Shown piece by piece: positions 1 to 9,968 of a stretch of 64,000 nt of DNA (position 1 is its first letter; each line of letters opens with the position of its first letter). The notes under the pieces were generated by a model, which did not search any database, was not told the DNA's origin, and saw nothing but the letters and a program-made list of their open reading frames with translations. The translations under genes were made by a program, and so were the position numbers. The stretch is from positions 1 to 64,000 of the forward strand of contig JAUVEU010000002.1 in NCBI GenBank assembly GCA_030594645.1, written 5' to 3'. This stretch comes from Candidatus Aegiribacteria sp. (GTDB lineage: Bacteria > Fermentibacterota > Fermentibacteria > Fermentibacterales > JCC-6).

Positions 1-49
1 GAGCGGAGCGGGCTACGAGATTCATGTGAATGAACGAGCCGAAGTCCCT

Positions 50-108
50 GCTCCATAATAAGAAAATGGACAACGAGAATTTCGTCATCCATTTTCTTAT
101 TATGGAGC
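50..108. repeat. 21-bp perfect inverted repeat with 17-nt loop, overlapping the tRNA-Gly 3' end
   Basis: Left arm 50-70 gctccataataagaaaatgga; right arm 88-108 tccattttcttattatggagc (exact reverse complement). Confidence 0.9.
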
Positions 109-178
109 GGGAAACGGGACTTGAACCCGCGACAGCTACCTTGGCAAGGTAGGGCTCTACCAACTGAGCTATTCCCGC
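106..178 (-). tRNA. tRNA-Gly(GCC), CCA encoded at 103-105
   Basis: Reverse complement GCGGGAATAGCTCAGTTGGTAGAGC...CTACCTTGCCAAGGTAG...GCGGGTTCAAGTCCCGTTTCCCGCTCCA gives a full cloverleaf with anticodon GCC. Confidence 0.95.
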
Positions 179-323
179 TCGGTAATGTTGCTAACGCTCA
201 TGTTCGAGCGGGGATCGAACCAGTCGATAGCCCGCCCCATGTTTGTTGCTAACGCACCAAAAACTCTGTTTTTCTTTCACAGAACGGATGGATATATCAC
301 CCTGATTCCGCTTTTTGTCAAGG

Positions 324-803
324 TCAGGGCTCTCTTGTTGTTACCCAGGCATCCGTGAATCCCATATCCATCAGAACACGCGAATAATCAATGGCATCCT
401 CTCGTGCAGGGAAAGCGCCAACCCTGACTTTCCAGTATCTCCCCGAATGATCCACAAATACGGGAAGTGTAATATCTGCGGAGATTGATTCAGCAAGTCG
501 ATCAGCAGTTTCCTGACTTGCAGCAGCTGAGACCTGCACTGTAAAATGTGTACCGGAAAGAATCTCATATTCCCGCTCATCGTATGTTTCCCCGGGAACA
601 GAGACACCTATGACACCAGGAAATTCCGTGAAAGGATCTCCAGTATATCCTGGAGGATCAGCGTATGGATTAATATCTTCGGTTACCTCAATCTCATCAG
701 TTTCAGTAGAGATCGTTGTATTACCGCAAGCAACCATAATCAACATTATCAGAATAATGAATACTTCAGCTGTTCTTATCATCTGCAGCCTCCTCTGTAT
801 CAA
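324..803 (-). CDS. SPOR-domain lipoprotein
   Basis: Signal plus lipobox-like IMVACG; C-terminal FTVQVSAAASQETADRLAESI...YWKVRVGAFPAREDA resembles SPOR. Start may be internal (MIRTAEV). Confidence 0.7.
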   Translation of the reverse strand: MIQRRLQMIRTAEVFIILIMLIMVACGNTTISTETDEIEVTEDINPYADPPGYTGDPFTEFPGVIGVSVPGETYDEREYEILSGTHFTVQVSAAASQETADRLAESISADITLPVFVDHSGRYWKVRVGAFPAREDAIDYSRVLMDMGFTDAWVTTREP

Positions 804-1725
804 TGAAGATGTCCAGCATCGGAAGCATCAGCTCATGATGCCCTGTCAGTACTATCGGAGTTCCTCCCAGAGCCTTTACCGGTCTGAATACAACATTGTT
901 AACCGGTCTGTACTGACTGATCATATCAAAACTGGCCGCTGTGAAGTTACTGATGCTGTAGCCCAGATTGATCGCTGATGTAAGAAGCTTCAGAAATACC
1001 TCAGGCATTATCACTGCAGAACCCGCATTGATAACTACACCATCGGAAAGAGATATGATTCTCTCTCCGAGAAGATCAAAATCTCTTTCTGCCGCGGCGC
1101 CGAGTTTCTCCCAGCTGAGTGATGAATGAGGATGTACGATGTCTCCTCCAAGAGCAGGATGCACCGTAACCGGAATTCCGGCTCTGCATGCAGTGGCCAG
1201 AGGGCTTAATGCAGCATTACCGCCAAGTCTGAGGATTTCTCTTCCAAGAGCTTCTCCCAGCCCGATCGATTGTTTATCCGCAAGTTCAAGCGCTGCTGAA
1301 TAGATTTCTCCTGTTTCTTTCCACATGCCGAAACTGCCATCGGCTATTCCCGCTTGAACATCTTCAGAAGTCTCTCCAAAGAGAGCCATTTCGATATCAT
1401 GAATAGTACCCGCTCCATTTGTAGAAAGACAGCTGATTCTGCCCTCCTTCAGCCATTCTACAAGCAGTGGACCCAGACCGCACTTAATTACATGCCCACC
1501 GTACATGAATATCCTTGCAGCCCCGGCCTTTCTTGCCTTCAGTATAGCAGAAGCAAGCGTTTTCATTCCTCGTACAGCCAGAATGTCGGGAAGTGCTTCT
1601 ACAAAATCTCCCACCTGCATCTGATGACCGGTCAGTCTGCCGATAAGGAGTTCCGAATTTACTTTACTCGATCTTTCCTTCAGAGATTTCATCCTGAGTT
1701 TTTTCCTGTTGAATTCAACGCTCAA
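766..1725 (-). CDS. deoxyhypusine synthase-like hypothetical protein
   Basis: 319-aa ORF with MYGGHVIKCGLGPLLVEWL and NGAGTIHDIEMAL motifs, as in bacterial DHS-like proteins. Confidence 0.5.
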   Translation of the reverse strand: MSVEFNRKKLRMKSLKERSSKVNSELLIGRLTGHQMQVGDFVEALPDILAVRGMKTLASAILKARKAGAARIFMYGGHVIKCGLGPLLVEWLKEGRISCLSTNGAGTIHDIEMALFGETSEDVQAGIADGSFGMWKETGEIYSAALELADKQSIGLGEALGREILRLGGNAALSPLATACRAGIPVTVHPALGGDIVHPHSSLSWEKLGAAAERDFDLLGERIISLSDGVVINAGSAVIMPEVFLKLLTSAINLGYSISNFTAASFDMISQYRPVNNVVFRPVKALGGTPIVLTGHHELMLPMLDIFIDTEEAADDKNS

Positions 1726-2462
1726 CTGTATTTCACCTCCAGCAGTGTAAGTCCCTTTGCAGGGAGAGACTCTCCGGCTCTGTTTCGATCTTCGCTTTCA
1801 AGAAGCTCAACAATAAGCTCAGGAGAGTCTGAACCGGAACCAATTCGTGCGAGAGTTCCAGCCCAGATTCTGACCAGCCCTCTTAGAAACCTGTTAGCCT
1901 TTATAAGAAAAGTCCACCCTGACCGATCCTCTATGACCTGTGCGTCGATTACTTTCACCATCCAGCTCGAATTGGAGCTGCCTTCTTTTGCCATGGATTT
2001 CCAGTTGTTCTCTCCTATCGACAGCGCTGCTGCCTTACTCATCGCATCAGCATCAAGTGTTTTTGATCCTCTAAGAATATAGCTGTATCTTGATGTCAGT
2101 GGATGTTTCTCTTTTGAGATCCGATATCTGTAAAGTCTTGAAACAGCATCGAACCGTGCGTGAAACGAATCTTCAACTCTTGAAAGAGAAGTTACAGCCA
2201 CATCTTCCGCAAGCAATGAAGGTAATCCGTTCTCTATTCTATCAAACTCATTTTCACTGATATCCGCATGAGCAATCTGCCCGAGCGCATGAACCCCTGC
2301 ATCCGTTCTTCCTGATCCCGTGATTCTTAACTTTCTTTCACAAAGGTTTTCAAGAACAGATTCAATCTCACCCTGTACGCTTCTTGCGCCAGGCTGTAAC
2401 TGCCATCCGTGGAATTCGGTACCATCATACTCGATCTTCATCATGATTCTGAACAAAGCCAT
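1722..2462 (-). CDS. truA: tRNA pseudouridine synthase A
   Basis: KIEYDGTEFHGWQLQPGARSVQGEIE... and GRTDAGVHALGQIAH motifs. Confidence 0.95.
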   Translation of the reverse strand: MALFRIMMKIEYDGTEFHGWQLQPGARSVQGEIESVLENLCERKLRITGSGRTDAGVHALGQIAHADISENEFDRIENGLPSLLAEDVAVTSLSRVEDSFHARFDAVSRLYRYRISKEKHPLTSRYSYILRGSKTLDADAMSKAAALSIGENNWKSMAKEGSSNSSWMVKVIDAQVIEDRSGWTFLIKANRFLRGLVRIWAGTLARIGSGSDSPELIVELLESEDRNRAGESLPAKGLTLLEVKYS

Positions 2463-2464
2463 CT

Positions 2465-3067
2465 CTACAGTATCCCTGAAATGCCTGTAAGAAACAGTAA
2501 CCAGGCGCAGCAGGCTGTAATAGCCGGAACGGGACGAGGATCCTCAATTGAAATATTCTCAAGCGGCTCAATCTCGTATACGGATGACAGGGCAGTAGTA
2601 AAAGACTCGCTGATACCGATTCCATTTTTCCTGCTTCTGCTGAAAACATCTCTGACCTTACTTGAGAAAGGGCCCGCAAGTGAAATCACCATCGCAAGCG
2701 TTTCCAGCAATCCACCCAATTTCACGCGATGGGATGCTGAATGAAGCAGCCTTGAAGCTCTCGAAGAACCAAGCGAACCCGACATGAATACACCTGTCAC
2801 AACTGCTGCTGTCCATCGAAGCGACCTTTCAGCCAGTAAAGGATTATCTGAGAGCAGCCCCCATATCATCGATAATGCCGGAGCGGTAATGAGAAAGAGT
2901 AATTTTATTCTGCCTTTCCCGGTTTTTCCAGCAAGACATAGAACAGGGAAAATCAGATAAACGGGAAGAATCTCTATATTCACCATGAATGCTGAGGCAG
3001 GACCCGCAATGAGACCCGCAAAGAGCAGAAGTGAATACGCTGAATCAGTCATCCATGTCCCTCTCAA
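2465..3067 (-). CDS. hypothetical membrane protein
   Basis: 200-aa ORF with several hydrophobic segments, between truA and the RluA-type gene. Confidence 0.5.
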   Translation of the reverse strand: MRGTWMTDSAYSLLLFAGLIAGPASAFMVNIEILPVYLIFPVLCLAGKTGKGRIKLLFLITAPALSMIWGLLSDNPLLAERSLRWTAAVVTGVFMSGSLGSSRASRLLHSASHRVKLGGLLETLAMVISLAGPFSSKVRDVFSRSRKNGIGISESFTTALSSVYEIEPLENISIEDPRPVPAITACCAWLLFLTGISGIL

Positions 3068-4022
3068 GTCTTCTCATCGCAAGCCTGAATTCCAGAGGAG
3101 GAGCCTCATTGAACTCCAGTTCAGCGCCTGTTACCGGATGAATGAAACCCAGTGTTTCAGCGTGAAGCATCTGGTGGTCGGCAAGCCGAAGGACATCATC
3201 CACCAGATCTCTGTTGCGAGCTGTTGAAGCTATCCCTTTCGGATTACTTCCACCGTACTTCAAATCCGCAATTAACGGACATCCCTTTTCAGAAGACATA
3301 TGAACTCTTATCTGGTGGGTTCTACCGGTTTCAAGCCTGCATTCGATCATGCTTGAGAATCGGAATTTCCGAAGGACCCTGTAATTTGTAACCGCTCTCT
3401 TTCCGGCCAGAACAACTCCCATTCTCTGTCGATTATTAAGGTCACGACCGACAGGTGCGTCGATTCTCCCTTCATCAGGCTCTGGAATATGCCAGGCAAG
3501 AGCTATGTAACGTCTCTTGACTGTCCTTGATGAGAGCTGGAGTGACAGTCCTCTGTGTGTAGCGTTATCCTTTGCAACCATCATCAAACCGGTCGTATCC
3601 TTATCCAGTCTGTGTACAATGCCGGGGCGCAGCTCCCCGGAAATACCCGAAAGATTATTGCAATGCGAAAGAAGCGCATTAACAAGAGTACCGCTCCTGC
3701 AGGTACCTGATGGATGAATTACAAGCCCGGTCTGTTTGTTGATCACCAGAAGATGCTCGTCTTCAAAGACTATATCAAGATCAATTTTCTCCGGAGACAG
3801 ATCTATCGGCACCGGATCAGGTACTTCAAGAACGATCACCTGTCCTGTTCTTACGTTGAAAGCAGGTTTTGTAACAGTGGAATCATCAATAGAAACATGG
3901 CCGTTGGAGATAAGAGTATTGATATAACTCCTGCTCTGCTCAATATCATCCTGTATGACCAGATAAGAATCGAGCCTTAATCCGTGTTCTCCCTCTTCAA
4001 CTTCGCTGCGGAAATATTCCAA
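3045..4022 (-). CDS. RluA/RluD-family pseudouridine synthase
   Basis: S4-like N-terminus and GIVHRLDKDTTGLMMVAK, LETGRTHQIRVHM motifs. Confidence 0.93.
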   Translation of the reverse strand: MEYFRSEVEEGEHGLRLDSYLVIQDDIEQSRSYINTLISNGHVSIDDSTVTKPAFNVRTGQVIVLEVPDPVPIDLSPEKIDLDIVFEDEHLLVINKQTGLVIHPSGTCRSGTLVNALLSHCNNLSGISGELRPGIVHRLDKDTTGLMMVAKDNATHRGLSLQLSSRTVKRRYIALAWHIPEPDEGRIDAPVGRDLNNRQRMGVVLAGKRAVTNYRVLRKFRFSSMIECRLETGRTHQIRVHMSSEKGCPLIADLKYGGSNPKGIASTARNRDLVDDVLRLADHQMLHAETLGFIHPVTGAELEFNEAPPLEFRLAMRRLERDMDD

Positions 4023-4028
4023 AGCTGA

Positions 4029-4508
4029 TTATCTGATTCGTTTTATCAGGTGCAGCCCGAATCGTGTCTCCACGATTCCGGACATCTCTCCGGGTTCAAG
4101 TATAAAAGCAGCATTTTCAAATTCCTCTATCATTGCTCCTCTGGCAAATTCAGGAAGCATCCCGCTGTCCTGCGCAGTTGTGCATTCCGAATACAGGTAA
4201 GCCATTTCTTCAAAAGTCACATCTCCAGCGAGTATGTCATCCTGAATCCGTTCGGCTAAAGACTGTGCTTCTTCACGAGAGTGAAGAACTCCACCCGCGC
4301 CTGTACTATCCCAGCTGATGAGGATATGCCTTGCGCATATGAAGTCAGGCTGATGGATGTCTGATTCTATCCCGGACAGGGAATCAGTCAGAACGATATC
4401 TTCTGAATCAGCGATAATCTCTTCTCGAGGTTCTTCGGAAGAACCGCATGAAATCATTAACATGCAAAAACCTGAAACAACCATAATCAGTGCAATAATT
4501 CTTTTCAT
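4029..4508 (-). CDS. PpiC-type peptidylprolyl isomerase lipoprotein
   Basis: Lipobox-like LMISCG; ARHILISWDS...FEEMAYLYSEC...LPEFARGAMIEEFE...RFGLHLIKRIR parvulin pattern. Confidence 0.85.
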   Translation of the reverse strand: MKRIIALIMVVSGFCMLMISCGSSEEPREEIIADSEDIVLTDSLSGIESDIHQPDFICARHILISWDSTGAGGVLHSREEAQSLAERIQDDILAGDVTFEEMAYLYSECTTAQDSGMLPEFARGAMIEEFENAAFILEPGEMSGIVETRFGLHLIKRIR

Positions 4509-4679
4509 GAATCAACCTCCGGTAAGTTATAAGTCAGCGTAAATATGATAAGGAGTCGTCGCTTCGTCCCGTCGATGAAAAATGCCTGTTGACATTGGAA
4601 TATTTGGTCATATCCATACACTGTATATAACATGCTGTATTCGATGTGAACCATTCAGGTTCCAGAAAGGAGTCAATGC

Positions 4680-5882
4680 ATGGAGAAACAGAAATACTTC
4701 TCAGATCGGGCATTGAGTATGAAGAGATCGGTTATCAGAGAGCTTCTGAAATTGACTGCAAAACCAGGCATAATCTCATTTGCCGGAGGACTACCAGCCC
4801 CTGTGACCTTCCCTGTAGACCATGTCAGAAGCGCTATCGACAAGGTCATTGAAGAGGAAGCCCACACTGCATTGCAATACGGCCCTACTGAAGGTGACAA
4901 AAGACTTCGCGAGGATCTGACAGAAATCATGAAAAAAGAAGGCATCACTACAACTCCGGATCACATCCTTGTTACTACAGCATCACAGCAGGGACTTGAT
5001 CTGGTTGCCAAAATCTTCCTTAATCCCGGCGATACCTGTATCACCGGTTCTCCAACATATCTTGGAGGCTTACAGGCATTCAAGAGTTATCAGGGCGTCC
5101 CGGTCGGTATAGAGCTTGATGACTATGGAATGATCCCTGAGCTCCTCGAAGAAACTCTTGCCAGGCTTGAAGCCGAAGGGCGCAGGCCAAGGTTCATATA
5201 TATAATTCCGGATTTTCAGAATCCTGCAGGTGTTACAATCCCTGAAGACAGAAGAAGAAGGATCATTGAGATCGCGAAGAAGGGTGAATACCTGATAGTG
5301 GAAGATACACCCTACAGGCAGCTCAGATACAGCGGAGAACATCAGGCTACATTCCAGTCCCTGGCTCCGGACATGGTTCTCTCTCTTTACACGTTCTCCA
5401 AGCTGCTTCTTCCGGGATTCCGTCTTGGATGGGCCTGCGGCCCCCACTGGGTCGTAGATAAAATGATTATGGCCAAACAGGCTGTTGATCTATGTACACC
5501 CCCCTTCAACCAGGCTATTACCCATGCAATGCTTCAGGCAGGGGTTCTTGAAACAGAATTGAAGAATACGATCAAGGTGTATGACAGACGCCGGAAGCTG
5601 ATGCTTGAGTGTCTCGAAAAGGAATTCTCGGACATACCTGATGTCCACTGGACAAAACCCGAGGGTGGATTGTTCCTCTGGCTCACTCTTCCTGCGGGAA
5701 AGAACGCGGACGATCTCTTCCAGAAGGCTGTTGACGAGAATGTCGCATACGTTCCCGGCAGCGCTTTCTTCCCTGATAACGACAATCATCAGAGCATGAG
5801 ATTGAATTTCAGCTATGCGAATGAAGAGCAGATCGTGGAAGGTGTTAAACGTCTTGCACAGGTGGTCAGGGAAAACATCTGA
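4680..5882 (+). CDS. PLP-dependent aminotransferase (2-aminoadipate / ARO8-like)
   Basis: FAGGLPAPVTFP, YGPTEGDKRLREDL, TASQQGLDLVAKIFLNPGD, YTFSKLLLPGFRLGW. Confidence 0.9.
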   Translation: MEKQKYFSDRALSMKRSVIRELLKLTAKPGIISFAGGLPAPVTFPVDHVRSAIDKVIEEEAHTALQYGPTEGDKRLREDLTEIMKKEGITTTPDHILVTTASQQGLDLVAKIFLNPGDTCITGSPTYLGGLQAFKSYQGVPVGIELDDYGMIPELLEETLARLEAEGRRPRFIYIIPDFQNPAGVTIPEDRRRRIIEIAKKGEYLIVEDTPYRQLRYSGEHQATFQSLAPDMVLSLYTFSKLLLPGFRLGWACGPHWVVDKMIMAKQAVDLCTPPFNQAITHAMLQAGVLETELKNTIKVYDRRRKLMLECLEKEFSDIPDVHWTKPEGGLFLWLTLPAGKNADDLFQKAVDENVAYVPGSAFFPDNDNHQSMRLNFSYANEEQIVEGVKRLAQVVRENI

Positions 5883-5910
5883 CAGATCATTACCAAATAC
5901 CTGATATAGC

Positions 5911-5940
5911 AGGAGGCGGGGCTGAACCCCGCCTCCTTTT
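5911..5940 (+). terminator. rho-independent terminator after the aminotransferase gene
   Basis: aggaggcgggg-ctgaa-ccccgcctcct followed by a T-run; 11-bp perfect stem about 30 bp after the stop. Confidence 0.85.
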
Positions 5941-5963
5941 CACACCGGAATAGCTGTGCTTTT

Positions 5964-6797
5964 TTAGAAATCAGCTTTGATCTGGCCCCAGGTTGAATTC
6001 TCGAGGCTTCCGGGAACCCAGTCAATGTCCAGTTTGTACAGGTAGTCCTGCTGAGGATAGACCCAGAGATATGTGCCATCCCAGTCGATTCCACCGTTAG
6101 TGCTGCCGCTATTTTCGGTGAAGAAACATGACCATACAGGAGTCAAGTCAACACTTCCATCCGGATTTATATAATGGATGAATATGTTGTCAGCGTCATC
6201 AACACTGGTGCAGACGAAAAGAAAGTCGCCGTATACAGCAAGTCCATAAATGCTGAATGGAGCTGTTTCTACTGTCCAGTCTACTTCGGTTTCAGAACCA
6301 GTATAGGAACCCCAGGCGATCTCGCCGCCCCTCGCAGAGTAAAGCATGTCGTGCCCTGCGCCCATACCGAATACGCAATCCCAGCTACCGGGACCTTCAA
6401 TGCTCTTGACATATACTCCGGCAGCGCTGAATACGCCTATATTGCTGAAAGTATAATCGCCCATGAAGAACTGGTTACCACTGCCGTACTCGCAGTAACC
6501 CATGTCATCGCAATCTATTCCGTCTGTTATCTCCCAGCCGTCGCCTGTGGGGTCACCGGTGCTCATATCGAACTCGTAGTTGAAACATTCTGACCAGTCA
6601 GAGACCCAGATGCTGTTAGTCACATCGTCCTTGATTGCCATACCAAAGCCGCCACCAAGATCAACCTGATAGGTTTCAAGCAAGGTATAGGATCCTCTTG
6701 TTATTGCGGATTCGCCAGAACCTGTTCCGTAGTCGGTTCTTACAGTGGCAGAGACAGCAAAGGCAAGACAGAGTAACAGTAATGCTACTTTTTTCAT
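5964..6797 (-). CDS. secreted hypothetical protein (beta-propeller-like)
   Basis: Signal peptide MKKVALLLLCLAFAVSA and repeated G/W/D-rich segments. Confidence 0.55.
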   Translation of the reverse strand: MKKVALLLLCLAFAVSATVRTDYGTGSGESAITRGSYTLLETYQVDLGGGFGMAIKDDVTNSIWVSDWSECFNYEFDMSTGDPTGDGWEITDGIDCDDMGYCEYGSGNQFFMGDYTFSNIGVFSAAGVYVKSIEGPGSWDCVFGMGAGHDMLYSARGGEIAWGSYTGSETEVDWTVETAPFSIYGLAVYGDFLFVCTSVDDADNIFIHYINPDGSVDLTPVWSCFFTENSGSTNGGIDWDGTYLWVYPQQDYLYKLDIDWVPGSLENSTWGQIKADF

Positions 6798-6934
6798 TTT
6801 TCCTCCTTTTTTGCATTATGTACCAAATAACCATTCTAGATATATTTCAGAGTAAACGTTTTGTCAAATAACAAGCGACTGAAATAGCTTCACCTGATGT
6901 GCCGATTACTGATATTCGATTAATCGGAAATCCT

Positions 6935-7756
6935 CTACTTCATCTCTATCTTCCCCGCACCTGAAACATTCTTGTTCACTGTTTCCGGGTTACCATAGCA
7001 GATTACCTTTCCGGCGCCACTGATGGTGACCGATATCTCTTCTGAAGCGTATACTGTACTTTTAGCGGCACCGCTCAACTTCAGATTGATTACATTACAT
7101 GTAAAATCCTTCGCATTCAATTTGCCGGCACCGGCCAGCTTCATTACCGCTTCGGCGCAGTTGCCTGACAGGCTGACCTCAGAAGCACCAGCTGCCTTAA
7201 GGACAAATGTATCATTATCAATAAAGGATACATCAGCTCTTACCGCACCGGATATTTTCAGAAGTTCCAGAGCTTGTGCGGAAACTCTGACCTCAAGGCC
7301 TGCCTTGGGTCTGACCTGTCTTGTTGTTCGAATGGAAAGAACCTCATTCAACACCTTGATTTCGACGTATTCAAGCAGATTGTCATCACCGATAACAGTT
7401 ACTCTCTCAGTCTGATCGCAGACAATATTGACCCTGAGAACTCCCGAAACCTTAACCTTATTGAATGGTGAAATATCCTTTTCCAGGGTTCCCTCAACAC
7501 CGCTGCCTTTCTTCGATGAACCTGAAGTGATACCAAAAAGAATCAGGAAAGGAAAAAGGATAATAAGAGCTATCACAATGAATGCGATAATAAGAATAAC
7601 AGCGGTCAGTACAATGCCTGCAAGTGGAAGAACAACAAGAAGTATCAGCGCAGTCAATCCAACCGCAAAAACAATCGCGAACATACCTGTCAGAATCTGC
7701 AGAAACGGATTTTCAATAGTTCTGTTAAATACTTTTACTCTCATCATGACACCCAT
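6935..7756 (-). CDS. DUF2807 / head-GIN-type protein with N-terminal TM segments
   Basis: FNKVKVSGVLRVNIVCDQTERVTVIGDDNLLEYVEIKV... and LSGAGK repeats. Confidence 0.75.
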   Translation of the reverse strand: MGVMMRVKVFNRTIENPFLQILTGMFAIVFAVGLTALILLVVLPLAGIVLTAVILIIAFIVIALIILFPFLILFGITSGSSKKGSGVEGTLEKDISPFNKVKVSGVLRVNIVCDQTERVTVIGDDNLLEYVEIKVLNEVLSIRTTRQVRPKAGLEVRVSAQALELLKISGAVRADVSFIDNDTFVLKAAGASEVSLSGNCAEAVMKLAGAGKLNAKDFTCNVINLKLSGAAKSTVYASEEISVTISGAGKVICYGNPETVNKNVSGAGKIEMK

Positions 7757-7880
7757 GCCTTCCTTCAGTTTGAATCATAAGCGCTCATCAATATCAGTTA
7801 TTTAACTTATCATAATATACTCTTATGAAGGAAGGGTTGTGTTAGGGGACACACAGCAGAGCCTGTATGTCCCCGTATGA

Positions 7881-8651
7881 CTACTCGGTTCTTAGGATAA
7901 GGTGGTAGCCGAAAGGCGTCTCGACTATTCCTGACATTTCTCCCGGTTCAATACTGAATGCAGCTTCCTCGAACGCGGGATCCATTACATTTCTGCTGAA
8001 GGGACCAAGATCACCGCCGACCTGAGATGATGGGCAGTCGGAATACTCTCCTGCAGCTTCTTCGAATGTTAATTCATTATCGGATAATTCGCTCTCAATG
8101 TTCTCTATAAGTTCAAGAGCTTCATCCTGAGTTCTGGTGGCACTGCTTCTTGATGCGCCTTCGTAAGCTATCAGTATATGGCTTGCCTGAACTGTCTCCT
8201 GTCTGAGTACGATATGGAAACCGTAAGAGGTTTCAAACACCTGAGATATCTCACCTGGTTCAAGAGCAAAAGCCACCTCTTCAAATTCAGGAACCATGGC
8301 TCCTCTTGGGAATGCTCCAAGTGAGCCGCCCTGCTGGGAAGACGGACAGGAGGAGTTATTTGCTGCGGCATCCCCGAAAGTAATAAGACCGCTGGAAATA
8401 CTGTCAGATACAGTCTCAAGTTCAGCTCTGGCTTCTTCCCTGTCCATGGCGTCTGCAGGTGCATTCTGCGCGCCCTGGAAAGGAATGAGTATATGGCTGG
8501 CATAAATCAATTCAGGCTGTTCTGCCGGCATTTCTTCTACTGTCTCCACTGTTTCTATCACCTCAGCGGCTGTTTCATCTGAAGTTTCACCGCAGGACGC
8601 GGTCAGCACCATAATCATTATCACCGGGTACAGCAGCATTCCTTTTCTCAT
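7881..8651 (-). CDS. lipoprotein with two tandem PpiC/parvulin domains
   Basis: Two ASHILI...GGxLGxFxRxxMxPxFEExAFxxEPGE...ET.(Y/F)G(F/Y)H(I/L)(V/I)LR units. Confidence 0.85.
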   Translation of the reverse strand: MRKGMLLYPVIMIMVLTASCGETSDETAAEVIETVETVEEMPAEQPELIYASHILIPFQGAQNAPADAMDREEARAELETVSDSISSGLITFGDAAANNSSCPSSQQGGSLGAFPRGAMVPEFEEVAFALEPGEISQVFETSYGFHIVLRQETVQASHILIAYEGASRSSATRTQDEALELIENIESELSDNELTFEEAAGEYSDCPSSQVGGDLGPFSRNVMDPAFEEAAFSIEPGEMSGIVETPFGYHLILRTE

Positions 8652-8662
8652 AGTATCCTCCG

Positions 8663-9859
8663 TTATTTAGAATTGGTAAGCCAGAGTGTTTCTCTGGCGA
8701 TCATGAGTTCTTCATTTGTGGGAATGACCAGCACTTTCACTCTGCTTCCGTTCGCGGTGATATCACGCTGCTCACCCTTGAAATCATTCTTTGCAGGATC
8801 CACTCGAACGCCGAGAACCTCAAGACCCCGGCAAATACGTTCACGCATCTGGGGGCCGTTCTCCCCTACTCCCGCAGTGAATACGATCGCATCCAGCGCT
8901 CCCATAGTAACCGCATAAGCGCCAATGTACTTCCTTACGCTGGAAGCAAATAGTTCAAGTGCAAGTTCCGCTCTTTCATTTCCATCTTCTGCTGCGTCCT
9001 CAACATCCCGCTGGTCGCTCGAGATACCTGATATTCCCAGAACCCCACTCTTTTTATAGACCATATCCTTCAATTCAGATATGGAAATACCATGATTCTG
9101 AACAAGATCGATTAAAACTGCGGAATCAACATCTCCTGATCTGGTTCCCATCACTACACCGCATGCGGTTCCGTAACCAAGGCTTGTATCAAAGCTTTTT
9201 CCATGCTTCACAGCGGTGAGGCTGCTTCCGTTGCCGAGGTGGCAGGTAACGATACAGAGATCTTCAATCGGTCTCCCGATCATGTCCGCTGCTACATGGG
9301 CAACATACTGGTGGCTTGGTCCGTGAAAACCGAACCTTCTCATGCGATTCTCTTCGAATACACTGTATGGAAGAGGATATATGTACGATACAGGAGGCAT
9401 AGTCTGGTGAAATGCAGTATCGAATACAGCAACATTAGGTATGCCTGGAAGTGTCTCCATGGCTGCTCTGATTCCCTGAAGGTTGGGGGGATTGTGAAGG
9501 GGCGCCATAACACTGCACTCCTCAATGCCTCTGATAACCTCATCGTTTATCAGCACAGAGGATGTGAACCGTTCTCCGCCATGTACTACTCTGTGACCGA
9601 TAGCACGGATCTCCTTGAGGGATTCGATTGCGCCGTAATCTTCATGTATAAGAGCGTCAAGAACGAATGCAAGACCTGTTCTGTGGTCTGGAACGGGCTC
9701 CTCAATAACAATCTTCTTATCCTTCGTCTTATACTTGATTCGACCCTCAGCAAGCCCTATCCTCTCTATAAGCCCTTCTGCAAGCATAGATTCCGTCTTC
9801 ATTGACAGGAGTTTGAATTTAATGGATGAGCTTCCGCTGTTGATCACAAGTATCTTCAC
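8663..9859 (-). CDS. ackA: acetate kinase
   Basis: MKILVINSGSSSIKFKL, HRVVHGGERFTSSVLI, TAGVGENGPQMRERIC. Confidence 0.97.
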   Translation of the reverse strand: MKILVINSGSSSIKFKLLSMKTESMLAEGLIERIGLAEGRIKYKTKDKKIVIEEPVPDHRTGLAFVLDALIHEDYGAIESLKEIRAIGHRVVHGGERFTSSVLINDEVIRGIEECSVMAPLHNPPNLQGIRAAMETLPGIPNVAVFDTAFHQTMPPVSYIYPLPYSVFEENRMRRFGFHGPSHQYVAHVAADMIGRPIEDLCIVTCHLGNGSSLTAVKHGKSFDTSLGYGTACGVVMGTRSGDVDSAVLIDLVQNHGISISELKDMVYKKSGVLGISGISSDQRDVEDAAEDGNERAELALELFASSVRKYIGAYAVTMGALDAIVFTAGVGENGPQMRERICRGLEVLGVRVDPAKNDFKGEQRDITANGSRVKVLVIPTNEELMIARETLWLTNSK

Positions 9860-9968
9860 GCAGACCTCCGTATATTTTTTGCAGGAATCATGTTAATGTA
9901 ATCAGGAACAAAGCCAGTAGCACCCTGGGAAAACGTAAGCCCGAAAATAGCGGTTTTGCAGGTTTAAA

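Noticed and set aside
205-240. T-arm-like GGTTCGATCC on the minus strand flanked by GTTGCTAACGC direct repeats (187-197, 245-255)
   Set aside because: No acceptor, D-arm or anticodon arm can be formed; too short to call a tRNA or remnant.
4589-4640. Possible sigma70 promoter TTGACA...TATCCA upstream of the aminotransferase gene
   Set aside because: -10 match is weak; promoter consensus for this lineage is unknown.
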